A stretch of DNA of 50,599 nt from MGNI01 sp964353875 (GTDB taxonomy: Bacteria > Chloroflexota > Anaerolineae > Anaerolineales > E44-bin32): contig CAYGXU010000011.1 of assembly GCA_964353875.1 (NCBI GenBank), positions 1 through 50,599 of the forward strand, given 5' to 3'. A model generated the notes under the pieces. It saw nothing but the letters and a program-made list of their open reading frames with translations, was not told the origin of the DNA and did no database searches. A program made the position numbers and the translations under genes. Below, in pieces: positions 34,723-43,658 of this stretch. Position 1 is the first letter of the stretch. Each line of letters starts with the position of its first letter.

Positions 34723-36361
34723 ACGACATAAGGGTCTTCAAAATCAGGTGTTGCGCGGAGCCGCTCTCCTCGCCATTGTATTTTGGGTTTTGCCATCGTC
34801 GGGTTGTCAGGCATCAACCGGGTCAGACAATCTGAGTAAAGTCCTCCTTGAAACGACTGCAGCGAGGACATCCACATCAACGAGCGATTTCCCATCCCCA
34901 CCTCAGACAGCCGACCCGGCAATCACGGCACCCGTAGCCCCTTCACCGAAGCCAAAGCTTGTTAAGGTCGCAACGCCCGGACTTCTCTTCCCTCTCATCA
35001 ATGAAGCCGCTCGCTTGGCGCAGGAAAACCATCATCGTTGGATTTGGGACACGTTGATTTCCGATCAGGCTGAGGGTCTTCTGGAGCAGGGTCGAACACA
35101 GCTGGCGGTGGTGAATGAGGGCGAGGGGGTTTTTGTGGGTAGGACGCCCCTGGTTTTGGCAGTTCCATTTACCTCAGAGTGGGAAGGGGTTACCTTGGAG
35201 GACGCCCAGTCAATCCTGGCTGATGGGCATGACCTGGTGAGTGTCCTAGATTGGTCGCAAAAGCCGCCAACGCTAAAAACTCTGAAGATTGATGGATTTC
35301 GCCCTACTGATCCAGATTATCCCCTGCAAAAGGATTGGTTTCTGATTTCTGCTGAGGGATACGCGCAAGCGGCACTCGATCTAGCTCCTTTCGTAAGCGA
35401 ACGATTCGAGAAAGAACCCCTTCTTCATCTGGTTGCCGTGGGCGATATCATGCTCGACCGTGCCCTGGGGAAGGCGATCGAAGCGGGGAAGAGCTCCTAT
35501 CCCTTCGAACTGGTGGCTGATCTCTTAGCGCAAGCGGATATCACTGTTGGGAACTTTGAATCAGCCCTTGGAGATGGCGGGCAAGCGGAGGATAAGAGCT
35601 ACACTTTCCGGGCGCCCATCGAGGCAGTCGATACGCTCAAACTGGCTGGTTTTGATGTCCTTTCGTTCGCCAACAACCACGCCATGGATTATGGTGCAGA
35701 GAGGATGTTGGCTGCCATTGCTGCTCTCGCTGAAAATGGGATTGCCACCGTGGGGGCGGGAATGGATGAGGCTGCGGCGCGTTCGCCTCTTTTTCTGGAA
35801 GTGCATGGTATGAAGTTGGCATTCCTGGCCTATGTCGATGTGCCTGTAGAGGGGGATGGCTTCGATGCGCAACAGTGGGTGGCGACCGAAGTGAGTCCAG
35901 GAGTGGCCTGGGCAGAACTCGAGGTTATCCGAAATGAGGTGGAGAACGCTCGAAGCGATGCTGATGTGGTGATCGTATTGCTGCATAGCGGATACGAATA
36001 TGTACCAGAACCGAACGAAGTCCAAATTGCTGCTGCACATACTGCTATTGAAGCCGGAGCAGCCCTGGTACTCGGACACCATGCTCACACATTACAACCG
36101 CTGGAGTTCTACCGGGGCGGGGTAATCGCTTACGGATTGGGGAACTTCGCTTTCGAGCGTGCCGGAGCGCCGGAAACGATGATTTTAAATATTTGGATTG
36201 ACCGGAACGGTGTTCGCGAGTTGGAGATTACCCCAGTTTTAATTCAATATGATGGACGTCCGATTCTAGCGCCTACGGAGCGAGCGGATCAGATCATAAC
36301 GCTGCTCTATGGCCAGACAGACTTCTTTGCCTATCTCCTTGCCCAAGGGCAGGATGAATAA
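34706..36361 (+). CDS. CapA/PgsA-like metallophosphoesterase lipoprotein
   Basis: This 551-residue protein has a signal peptide with a lipobox-like site (LPSSGC, Cys34), a Ser/Thr/Pro linker and an unassigned alpha/beta domain (about 80-235) reminiscent of a solute-binding fold. A CapA domain follows (about 240-520) with its motifs in order: VGDIMLDR, VGNFESAL, FANNHAMDYG, LLHSGYEY, GHHAHTLQP and GLGNFAF. CapA proteins are calcineurin-like enzymes first described in poly-gamma-glutamate capsule export; many homologues occur without capB/capC, as here. An upstream frame extension (34565) lies inside the M15 gene; the ATG at 34706 is chosen because it gives a proper signal peptide. The -3 residue of the lipobox is Ser, so lipidation is probable but not certain. 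Confidence 0.85.
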   Translation: MNLGRERHKGLQNQVLRGAALLAIVFWVLPSSGCQASTGSDNLSKVLLETTAARTSTSTSDFPSPPQTADPAITAPVAPSPKPKLVKVATPGLLFPLINEAARLAQENHHRWIWDTLISDQAEGLLEQGRTQLAVVNEGEGVFVGRTPLVLAVPFTSEWEGVTLEDAQSILADGHDLVSVLDWSQKPPTLKTLKIDGFRPTDPDYPLQKDWFLISAEGYAQAALDLAPFVSERFEKEPLLHLVAVGDIMLDRALGKAIEAGKSSYPFELVADLLAQADITVGNFESALGDGGQAEDKSYTFRAPIEAVDTLKLAGFDVLSFANNHAMDYGAERMLAAIAALAENGIATVGAGMDEAAARSPLFLEVHGMKLAFLAYVDVPVEGDGFDAQQWVATEVSPGVAWAELEVIRNEVENARSDADVVIVLLHSGYEYVPEPNEVQIAAAHTAIEAGAALVLGHHAHTLQPLEFYRGGVIAYGLGNFAFERAGAPETMILNIWIDRNGVRELEITPVLIQYDGRPILAPTERADQIITLLYGQTDFFAYLLAQGQDE

Positions 36362-36393
36362 TTAGCAGCGAGATAGGTTGGACAGGAAGAATA

Positions 36394-36413
36394 GGCGGGT
36401 AAGGAAACCCGCC
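36394..36413. terminator. Hairpin between convergent capA-like and etfB genes
   Basis: GGCGGGT and ACCCGCC form a 7-bp perfect stem with an AAGGAA loop, 33 bases past each stop codon region. There is no good T-tract on either strand, so it may be a dispersed palindrome or mRNA-end stabiliser instead of a true intrinsic terminator. Confidence 0.5.
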
Positions 36414-36446
36414 CTACGTTTGCAGGGCAAAGTCAGTAGGGTGCTT

Positions 36447-37244
36447 TTAAAGGTATTCTCGAAGCAAGTGAGCCAATTGCCTGGCCATTTCCTGCGCAGT
36501 TCCAGCGATGAACTCCCTCTTCCGTTCACGCGATGAGGCTTGTTCCAAACCAGTTACCGTGGTGGGCGAGCCGGGTACGCCAATGAATCCCTCCTCTGCT
36601 CCCAGATCTTCATGGTTCCAGGTGACCACTTTCGCCTGCTCAAACGCCCATGGTTTGATCTCATAGTCCATGAAACGCGGCTCATTGGCAGCTGTCTTAA
36701 CCGAAAGCACGGCGGGCAGAGGGACTTCGATCCGTTCATAGCCACTCCCGAATTCGCGCCTGCCCAAAGCCACCCGTCGTGCAGGGTCGATTTCCACCCG
36801 GCTGATCATTGTGATTTGAGGCAGGTCGAGCCATTCGGCCAGGCCTGGCGGTACCTGGCCTGTAGCGCCATCGGAGGATTCTTCCCCACAGATGATCAAA
36901 TCGACCGGACCTATTTTTTGGATCCCTTTTGCCAGCGTGTAGGTCGTTGCCAGGGTATCCGCACCGGCGAAATCTCGATCGCTGAGCAGGTAAGCCTCAT
37001 CGGCGCCCATGGCGAGGCCGATTCGTAAGTAGTGGTCGAAGAGCGGCGGGCCCATCGAGACCAGGCTGATACAACCACCATGGTCATCTTTAAGGCGTAA
37101 CGCGACCTCCAATGCGTTCATGTCAGGGGGATTGATCTCGGAACGGGCGCCCTCGCGCAGTAGGAAATGCGTTTCCGGATCTACCCGGATCTCTTCCGGC
37201 TTGGGCACAACCTTCATGCAGACGACGATATGGAGTTCAGGCAT
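36447..37244 (-). CDS. etfB: Electron transfer flavoprotein beta subunit
   Basis: This 265-residue ETF beta chain binds AMP or, in bifurcating forms, a second FAD. Family features are VVCMKVVPKPEEIRVDP at the N-terminus, INPPDMNALEVALRLKD, VSMGPP, MGADEAYLLSDRDFAGADTLATTYTLAKGI and LIICGEESSDGATGQVPPGLAEWL. These resemble the clostridial/Acidaminococcus-type ETFs, which include electron-bifurcating members, more than mitochondrial ETF. The start overlaps etfA by 8 bases. It is the last gene of a minus-strand operon with etfA and an HdrCB-type protein. Whether it bifurcates cannot be settled without a tree. Confidence 0.93.
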   Translation of the reverse strand: MPELHIVVCMKVVPKPEEIRVDPETHFLLREGARSEINPPDMNALEVALRLKDDHGGCISLVSMGPPLFDHYLRIGLAMGADEAYLLSDRDFAGADTLATTYTLAKGIQKIGPVDLIICGEESSDGATGQVPPGLAEWLDLPQITMISRVEIDPARRVALGRREFGSGYERIEVPLPAVLSVKTAANEPRFMDYEIKPWAFEQAKVVTWNHEDLGAEEGFIGVPGSPTTVTGLEQASSRERKREFIAGTAQEMARQLAHLLREYL

Positions 37245-38259
37245 GAGCTGCCTCCCGTTCTCGCTTCAGCTCTTCAATCAAAGCTGGGACGATTTTGGCG
37301 GCGTCGCCGACGAGGCAATAATCGCTGAATTCGAAGATGGGAGCTTCCGGATCGGAATTGATCGCCACTACGGTCTCCGCGTCCTGTATGCCGACTACAA
37401 AATGAAAAGCGCCGCTGATGCCACAAGCGAAGGCCAATTTGGGATGACCGATCACACCAGTCTGTCCGATCTGCCTTTCACGTTCAATATAACCCTCGTC
37501 CACGGGAGGTCGGGTCGCGCCCACTTCGCCTTCGCAAAGGCGGGCCAGTTCTTCCAACATAGCAAAGTTTCCCTCGATCCCCCGCCCTCCACAGACCAGG
37601 ACCGGCGCCTGCGTGAGATCAACCCCATCGCCAGTGATTTGTTCCAAAATTCGCGTACGGATCATGCCTGGCTCGAGTTTCAGGGGGATTTCCACGATTT
37701 TGCCATCTTGCTTGGACGAGGCTTGCCCCGCTTGAAAAACACCGGGCCGGGCAGTCGCCATCTGGGGACGGTGATTGGGCATCTCCAAGAGCGCCAGCAC
37801 ACCGCCGCCGAAGCCAGTGACCTCCGAGATCAGAACCCCACGCTTGAGGTCCAAGCGAAGGTCGGTGCAGTCGGCGTTGAGTCCGGTTCGGAGGCGCACG
37901 GCCAGACGACCGGCGAGATCGCGGCCATTGGGGGTCGCCCCGAAAAGCAGGATGCTCGGCTTTCCTTGCAGGATGGCATTGAAGACCGTATGGGCATGGG
38001 CTTCGACCGTAAATGGCTCAAGCAAGGGGTGTTCAGCCAGCCATATCTCATCCGCCGAATAGGCAAAGGCTTTTTCGGCCAACGCTCGAATCTCATGCCC
38101 AAGCAGGAGTCCCACTAATGGCCATCCGCACTGATTGGCCAATTGGCGGCCTTTGGAGAGCAGTTCAAGCGAAACACCAGCCAGCTTACCCTTTTTATGT
38201 TCGAGATAGATCCAGATCGCCTTGTTTTCTTCGCTTACGTTGTACACGGAGGCGACCAT
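37237..38259 (-). CDS. etfA: Electron transfer flavoprotein alpha subunit
   Basis: This 340-residue ETF alpha chain carries the low-midpoint FAD in its C-terminal domain. The diagnostic C-terminal sequence is clear: VCGGRGIEG, GATRPPVDEGYI, QIGQTG, ACGISGAFHFVVG and AINSDPEAPIFEFSDY. The N-terminal alpha/beta domain pairs with EtfB. A longer frame begins at 38337, but the ATG at 38259 has AAAGGAG 8 bases upstream and begins at the normal family position. It lies 86 bases downstream of the HdrCB-type Fe-S gene and 8 bases into etfB, so an Etf-Hdr electron path is likely. No N-terminal ferredoxin domain is fused. Confidence 0.94.
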   Translation of the reverse strand: MVASVYNVSEENKAIWIYLEHKKGKLAGVSLELLSKGRQLANQCGWPLVGLLLGHEIRALAEKAFAYSADEIWLAEHPLLEPFTVEAHAHTVFNAILQGKPSILLFGATPNGRDLAGRLAVRLRTGLNADCTDLRLDLKRGVLISEVTGFGGGVLALLEMPNHRPQMATARPGVFQAGQASSKQDGKIVEIPLKLEPGMIRTRILEQITGDGVDLTQAPVLVCGGRGIEGNFAMLEELARLCEGEVGATRPPVDEGYIERERQIGQTGVIGHPKLAFACGISGAFHFVVGIQDAETVVAINSDPEAPIFEFSDYCLVGDAAKIVPALIEELKREREAAHA

Positions 38260-38345
38260 CTTCTGCTCCTTTAAACGAGATGATCCATATCGTCTAATTT
38301 TAACTGCCCGATCTTTCTGTTTCGATCCATTTTTCACCTGGATCT

Positions 38346-39530
38346 TTATGCATCTTTCTGCTTGGATAAGGCCAAAGCAGCGATCTCGGCAATGTCCATG
38401 ACGACGATCTCGGTCAGTCTCTGTGCCTTGATGCTGTCCTCCAGGCAGGCGATGCAGAATGGGCAGGCGGTGGCGAGGATTTCCGCTCCTGTCGCGACCG
38501 CTTGCCGCACGCGCAGATCGGAGAAGCGTTCGCCGCTGGGCGTTTCCATCAGCATCCTTCCCCCGCCGCCACCACAGCAGAGCGCATCCGCCCGATGACG
38601 CTCCATCTCAACCAGGGTCAGTCCTGGGATTGCTGAGAAGATCTGACGTGGTGGGTCGTAGACCTGGTTCCAGCGCCCCAGGAAACACGGGTCCTGGAAA
38701 GTAAGTTTGCGATCGAAGGTCCCTTGAAACTGGAGACGGCCTTGTTTAAGCAATTCTCCTAAGGTTTGAGTGTAATGATACACCTCAATCGCTTGCTCTT
38801 GATTAGGGAGGTGGTTATGGAACACATCAAAGCAATGCGGCGAGATCGTCACCAATCGACGTACTCCGCGTTCATGGAAAATGTTAGCAGCTTTTGATAT
38901 GAGCTCATCGAAATAGGCTTTATGCCCAAGGCTCAAGACTGTCTCTCCACAGCAAGGTTCTTCCTCCCCAAGGTAACCAAAGGAAGCCTCTGCTGCTTGT
39001 AAAACCTTCACAAGCGAGCGTGCAATCCGTTGTGCCCGTCGATCATAGGATGGCGTGCATCCAACATAAAGCAGGATGGCATGCTTCTCCGGATCGAACA
39101 ACGGCAGGTCGAGATTTTTTGCCCAATGGGAGCGTTGGGAAGGGGGCTGCGACCAGGGATTGTTGTTCCAATAGATCGACCAGAGAGCATTGGGCAACCC
39201 TTGCAGGACATCACGCCGTTTCCATAGAATAAAACGCAAAGCGCGTATCACTTCGGCAATGGGGACATCACGCGGGCAGGTCTCCTGGCATTGGGCGCAA
39301 GCGGTACAAGCCCAAAGCGCCTCGGTTTCCTCCAAAAAGCCCAATTGCGCCTGCCGGATAAGGGTGCGGACGAAGAGCGGTTCATCTCGGACCATTCCCC
39401 ATGGGCAGGCTGCCGTGCACGCGCCACATTGGAAGCAGGGGCTGATTGCGCCATGGGTGACCTGCATGAGCTCTTCCGAGAGTTCGTCATCGATGATCCA
39501 AGGTTCAATATCTTTTAAATCAGCTACCAT
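38346..39530 (-). CDS. HdrCB/GlpC-type Fe-S oxidoreductase (two CCG domains)
   Basis: This 394-residue soluble protein has two N-terminal [4Fe-4S] ferredoxin motifs (C32-C35-C38-C42 and C75-C78-C81-C85, each CxxCxxCxxxCP), equivalent to HdrC. Two cysteine-rich CCG domains follow, equivalent to HdrB, with GCTPSYDR...EEPCCGE near residues 155-195 and DPCFLGR...ALCCGGGGG...ACPFCIAC at the C-terminus. CCG domains bind noncubane clusters or mediate disulfide/quinone chemistry in HdrB, HdrD, GlpC and LutA. No membrane segment is present, unlike membrane-bound ETF:quinone oxidoreductase relatives. It sits between an HdrA fusion (upstream) and etfA/etfB (downstream), matching a role as electron hub between ETF and HdrA (inference). 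Confidence 0.9.
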   Translation of the reverse strand: MVADLKDIEPWIIDDELSEELMQVTHGAISPCFQCGACTAACPWGMVRDEPLFVRTLIRQAQLGFLEETEALWACTACAQCQETCPRDVPIAEVIRALRFILWKRRDVLQGLPNALWSIYWNNNPWSQPPSQRSHWAKNLDLPLFDPEKHAILLYVGCTPSYDRRAQRIARSLVKVLQAAEASFGYLGEEEPCCGETVLSLGHKAYFDELISKAANIFHERGVRRLVTISPHCFDVFHNHLPNQEQAIEVYHYTQTLGELLKQGRLQFQGTFDRKLTFQDPCFLGRWNQVYDPPRQIFSAIPGLTLVEMERHRADALCCGGGGGRMLMETPSGERFSDLRVRQAVATGAEILATACPFCIACLEDSIKAQRLTEIVVMDIAEIAALALSKQKDA

Positions 39531-39684
39531 AAAAACCTCGATAAATATTCCTCTTCCATTTTGCCGGGCAGTTTGCCTGGTCGATGGGACTCCTTGATAA
39601 TCCTAAGCGTGGTTATTAGATGATGGGATTCCCAACCCTCCGTTTGTACCGAGAGCCCGGTTGCCTGCTGTTTTCATTGGGAGT

Positions 39685-39713
39685 CGAATATTAAAAATTA
39701 TCCTCATTGTCAA
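39685..39713 (-). promoter_or_regulatory. Possible internal promoter ahead of the hdrCB-etf genes
   Basis: On the minus strand, a perfect TTGACA (39713-39708) overlaps the stop of the HdrA fusion, and TATTCG (39690-39685) follows after 17 bases. It would give a leader of about 150 bases. It would allow hdrCB-etfAB to be expressed apart from kor-hdrA. Confidence 0.4.
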
Positions 39714-42700
39714 ACCTTCTCTGACGATGACTCCTTTTGCAACGATTGGACATATCGGCGCACGACCTCATCCATCTCAACAATTTTTTCGGCAAATTCC
39801 TTCCCTTCAGCGGCGGAAATCCAACGAAGCTGCAGACGATCCTGATCGATACCTTTACGACTGTATTTGCGTTGCCAGTGCTGGAAGCGTTTCCAGGTCT
39901 GGCGGTTGGCGTAGTTATAATGGCAATCCGAGCCGGTATCCGTCAGCCGACAACCGCTGACGAGCACCGCTCCGGCGCCTTTTTCGAAGGCGCGTTCGAT
40001 AAATCCCTCTTCGAAGCGCGCCGAGCACATGGTGCGGATGATCCTGGCGGAAACGGGGTATTGCCTCTTTTCAATCCCGGCCAGGTCCGCGCCGGCATAG
40101 GAGCACCAATTGCAGGTGAAAACGATCGTCTTCTTCTCCGGCTCCTGAGCCAGGGCGGCATCTATTTGAGCCAAGATCTGTTCTCGGGTGAAGTAGGGCA
40201 TATCGATGGCGCCGAAATTACATTCGGCCGCGCAAGTGCCGCAGCCCATGCAGGCAGCTTCCAGGATGCGTACTTTACCCTCTTTCACCGGGCCAGTTTG
40301 CTCGATGGCGCCGAAGGGACAGACCTTGACGCAACGCATGCAGCCAATGCAGAGCTCTTCGTTTACCCGCGCGGTGAGGGGCTCCTTCTCGATGACACCA
40401 CGCGAGAGCAACGATCCGGCTTTGGCAGCGGTCGCCAATGCCTGCGCCATCGACTCGCGCACATCCTTGGCGCCCTGGGCGCTGCCAGCCAGGTAGATCC
40501 CTTGCGAGGCGGTTTCCACCGGACCGAGTTTGGGATGAAGCTCCATCAGGAAACCGTCTTCGCTGCGCGCCAATTTCAACTGGTCCGCCAGGTTGTCCTC
40601 GCTGGGTCGCAGACCGACGACAAGCACCAATAGATCGGTGGGGATCCTCACGCGTCTGCCAAGCAATAGATCGTTGACCTCCACATCGCCATCGACGCAG
40701 AGAACAGCCTCTTGGGGCGGGAGCGCGGAGTCGTAACGGAAGAAGCGGACGCCGGACCTCATCGCCTCTTCGTAAAGCTCTTCCGCCTGACGGCTGTAGG
40801 TGCGGATGTCTTTATACAGAACTCTAACTTTCTTGCCCATCCGCCTCAGGCGCAAAGCTTGCCCAATCATGGAGGTACAGCAATAGCGCGAGCAACCCAT
40901 GTTCGTTGAGCGGGAACCAACGCAGGCGAGGAAAGTGATGTGGTCGCCCTCAATCGATCCCTTTTCCAACATTTCCTCCAATTGGAGATTGGTCACCATT
41001 GGTGGAGCTTGATCGCCAGTGAACTCCAACGGTTGATAGGCGAGGGATCCGGTTGCCATGATAATGGCGCCCGCGTCTAGCTCCTCACCATTGGAAAGGT
41101 GAGCATGGAAGTTGCCGACGATCCCTCCGATCGTCTCGATTGTTGACCTTAGGTGGAGATGGACACCACTTTCTTCCACTTCCTTCGCCTTGGATGTGAT
41201 CAGGTCGGATGCCTGGATTCCGGCGGGATGGATCTGATCCAATTCTCTCAGCATACCGCCCAGTTGATCTTGGCGTTCGATCAGATGGGTTTCGATGTCC
41301 TGTTGCGCCAGGGCAGCGGCGGCGGTCAGGCCGGCGATGCCCCCTCCGATGACCAGCACTCGCTGGGTGAGGGGGATGTTCGTGATTTCCAGCGGTGTTA
41401 GCAGGCGGGCTTTTTCTACCGACATGCGTACCATGTCAATCGCTTTTTCTGTAGCCCCTTCGTGATCGAATTTATGAACCCAAGAACCCATGTTGCGAAT
41501 ATTGGACATTTCCAAAAGGAAGGGGTTCAATCCGGCACGGATGAGCACGCCGCGAAAGATGGATTCATGCGTCTTGGGCGAACAAGCGGCGATCACCACA
41601 CGCGTGATGCCTTCGCGGCGAATGGCCTCTTCAATCTCAGCCTGGGTATTCCCAGCGCAGGAGAACATCTGGTCGCTGGCATAGACTACATCGGGCATAG
41701 CCTTGGCTTGCTCAACCACTTCTTTCACATCGATAATGCCAGCGATGTTGCTGCCGCAATGACAGACGAAGACACCTACGTGTGGCGTCTCGATATTGGG
41801 CATCGGCTCGACCTGGAGGGGTTCTGGCCAGTGGCGCTTTGTCAGGTGGCTCATCGCCAGGGCGGCTGCGCCACTCCCTTCGGCGACGCTGTCAGGGATG
41901 TCTTTTGGACCGGAAGCGCAGCCAGCAGCGTAAACCCCCGAACGATTGGTAACCACCAGGCCGCCGGCGATTTCCGCGGCCTGAATGAAACCATCCTCAT
42001 CCAATTCGATCCCTAACGTGTTGGCAAGGTCCGCAAGGCCATCCGGGGGGGTAACCGCGTTGGCCAGGACGACCAAATCGAATTCCTCATTGATGCGCAC
42101 AGCTTGGTCGGTATTCTCGTAGGTGACCAATAGCTTGCCTGTGCCATTGGGGGCGATGCGTGACGGTCGTCCGCGCAAGAATCGAGCGCCTGCCTCTTGT
42201 GTTCGTTGCAGGAAGCCATCGAAGCCTTTGCCATACGCGCGCAGGTCCATAAAAAGCACGCAGACATTTTCGATCCCATGATCAAGCGCTTGATAGGCAT
42301 GTTTGATGGAATACATGCAACAAAAGCGGGAGCAATAGCGGTAGTGACGTTGATCGCGGGAGCCGACACAAAGGACGAAGAGAATGCTATGCGGATGTTT
42401 GCCATCCGAGGGTCGGATGATTTCCCCGCCCGTCGGACCCGCGGAATTGATCAAGCGCTCGAATTCGAGGGCGGTGAGAATATCGGCATGACTGCCGTAG
42501 CCGAACTGGCTTAATCGGTGGGGATCGAGGCTATCATACCCGACGGCAACGATGATCGAGCCCACATGGCGAGTGAGCAGTTGTTCTTTTGGCATGAAGA
42601 AATTGATGGCATGCGGAGAACAGGCTTGCGAGCAGCGATCGCAGGGCAGGTAATTGGGCGGGATGTTCAGGCAATGGTCGATATCGATCAGGTATTTTCC

Positions 42701-43123
42701 GGGGACGGCTTGAGGGATGGGAGTGTAGATCGCTTTGCGAGCCGCCATGCCCGAGTCGTATTCGTTCGGGAGGACCACCGGGCAAACTTGAGAGCATTCC
42801 CCACAGCGGGTACAGGCGTCAGTGACGAAACGCGCCTTCTGTCGGATATTTACTTGAAAATCCCCTGGTTCACCTTCGAGGCTGATCACTTCTGCCAGGG
42901 AGAGAATCTCGATATTGGGTTGGAGATCCACTTCCGACATCTTAGGTGCTTCGATACAAATGGAGCAATCCAGTGTGGGGAAGTTCTTGTCAAGAACGGC
43001 CATCACCCCACCAATCGTGGCTTCGCGCTCGACCAGAATGACGCGCGTTCCGGCATGAGCCAGGTCTAATGAGGCCTGGATCCCTGCAATGCCTCCACCG
43101 ATCACGAGGACAGAATCACTCAA
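39710..43123 (-). CDS. hdrA: HdrA-HdrA-MvhD fusion, multi-FAD/Fe-S electron hub
   Basis: The 1137 residues contain two HdrA-type modules and an MvhD module. Module 1 (1-430) has FAD motif VIGGGIAGIQ (7-16), cluster motif C104/C107/C110/C114, C151/C161/C164/C168, and the CVGSRD...CSRFCC signature (252-269). Module 2 (about 445-905) starts with VFVCHCGSNIAG (451-462), has a second FAD motif VIGGGIAGLT (591-600) and CVGSRS...CSRYCC (734-749). Two ferredoxin motifs follow (C925-C935, C958-C968). The C-terminal MvhD domain (about 1000-1125) has C1004, C1007, C1033, C1058 and C1067. HdrA is the flavin-bifurcation subunit in HdrABC-MvhAGD. The start overlaps the korC stop by 8 bases, so it is translated together with the 2-oxoacid oxidoreductase. 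Confidence 0.9.
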   Translation of the reverse strand: MSDSVLVIGGGIAGIQASLDLAHAGTRVILVEREATIGGVMAVLDKNFPTLDCSICIEAPKMSEVDLQPNIEILSLAEVISLEGEPGDFQVNIRQKARFVTDACTRCGECSQVCPVVLPNEYDSGMAARKAIYTPIPQAVPGKYLIDIDHCLNIPPNYLPCDRCSQACSPHAINFFMPKEQLLTRHVGSIIVAVGYDSLDPHRLSQFGYGSHADILTALEFERLINSAGPTGGEIIRPSDGKHPHSILFVLCVGSRDQRHYRYCSRFCCMYSIKHAYQALDHGIENVCVLFMDLRAYGKGFDGFLQRTQEAGARFLRGRPSRIAPNGTGKLLVTYENTDQAVRINEEFDLVVLANAVTPPDGLADLANTLGIELDEDGFIQAAEIAGGLVVTNRSGVYAAGCASGPKDIPDSVAEGSGAAALAMSHLTKRHWPEPLQVEPMPNIETPHVGVFVCHCGSNIAGIIDVKEVVEQAKAMPDVVYASDQMFSCAGNTQAEIEEAIRREGITRVVIAACSPKTHESIFRGVLIRAGLNPFLLEMSNIRNMGSWVHKFDHEGATEKAIDMVRMSVEKARLLTPLEITNIPLTQRVLVIGGGIAGLTAAAALAQQDIETHLIERQDQLGGMLRELDQIHPAGIQASDLITSKAKEVEESGVHLHLRSTIETIGGIVGNFHAHLSNGEELDAGAIIMATGSLAYQPLEFTGDQAPPMVTNLQLEEMLEKGSIEGDHITFLACVGSRSTNMGCSRYCCTSMIGQALRLRRMGKKVRVLYKDIRTYSRQAEELYEEAMRSGVRFFRYDSALPPQEAVLCVDGDVEVNDLLLGRRVRIPTDLLVLVVGLRPSEDNLADQLKLARSEDGFLMELHPKLGPVETASQGIYLAGSAQGAKDVRESMAQALATAAKAGSLLSRGVIEKEPLTARVNEELCIGCMRCVKVCPFGAIEQTGPVKEGKVRILEAACMGCGTCAAECNFGAIDMPYFTREQILAQIDAALAQEPEKKTIVFTCNWCSYAGADLAGIEKRQYPVSARIIRTMCSARFEEGFIERAFEKGAGAVLVSGCRLTDTGSDCHYNYANRQTWKRFQHWQRKYSRKGIDQDRLQLRWISAAEGKEFAEKIVEMDEVVRRYVQSLQKESSSEKV

Positions 43124-43658
43124 GGACTTTTGCCTCCTCAGGGATGTAATCGTAACCTTTTGTAAAAGCCTCGATATTCAAGGGAATTGTATTGGCGCGC
43201 ACAGAGGTTTTAATCGCTTGTTCCATGGCTTCGCGTTCGATCAGCTTATGATGAGCAGTTAAGAAGCCGAGTATGACCATGTTGGTGACGATTCGTCTTC
43301 CCAGACTCTCTGCGATCCTTGTTGCCGGGATCTTATAGAGATGATCCCCAGGTAAAGGAGTGACCAGGTCTTCATCGATGAAGATGTCAGCCTCCTGTTT
43401 CGCTTCGGGGCGAAAACGGGTATAAGCTTCCTGGGATAGTGCAACAAGAACGTCGGCGTTTTGGACGAAGGGATAATCGACCAACCGGTCGGCGACGACG
43501 ATGTTGGCGCAGGAGGCGCCCCCACGCGCTTCAGGCCCATAAGCCTGGGTCATCACTGCTTCGTATTCTTGATAGATGGAGAATGCCTTACCGAGAATGA
43601 AGCCAGCGAGGGCAACCCCTTGTCCCCCGAATCCGGAGATGCGAAATTCTTTTCTCAC
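43116..43658 (-). CDS. korC: 2-oxoacid:ferredoxin oxidoreductase gamma subunit
   Basis: This 180-residue gamma chain contains the family start EFRISGFGGQGVALAGFILGKA (residues 3-24), QAYGPEARGGASCANIVV (38-55) and VLVALSQEAY. The gamma domain helps bind CoA in this enzyme class. It overlaps korB by 4 bases and the HdrA fusion by 8. It is part of a korD-A-B-C order as in 2-oxoglutarate:ferredoxin oxidoreductases, although branched-chain or other 2-oxoacids are possible substrates. Confidence 0.92.
   Translation of the reverse strand: MRKEFRISGFGGQGVALAGFILGKAFSIYQEYEAVMTQAYGPEARGGASCANIVVADRLVDYPFVQNADVLVALSQEAYTRFRPEAKQEADIFIDEDLVTPLPGDHLYKIPATRIAESLGRRIVTNMVILGFLTAHHKLIEREAMEQAIKTSVRANTIPLNIEAFTKGYDYIPEEAKVLE

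Noticed and set aside
41462..43069. Long plus-strand frames (such as 41462-42016 and 42518-43069)
   Set aside because: They are antisense shadows of the HdrA fusion, whose motifs are unambiguous.
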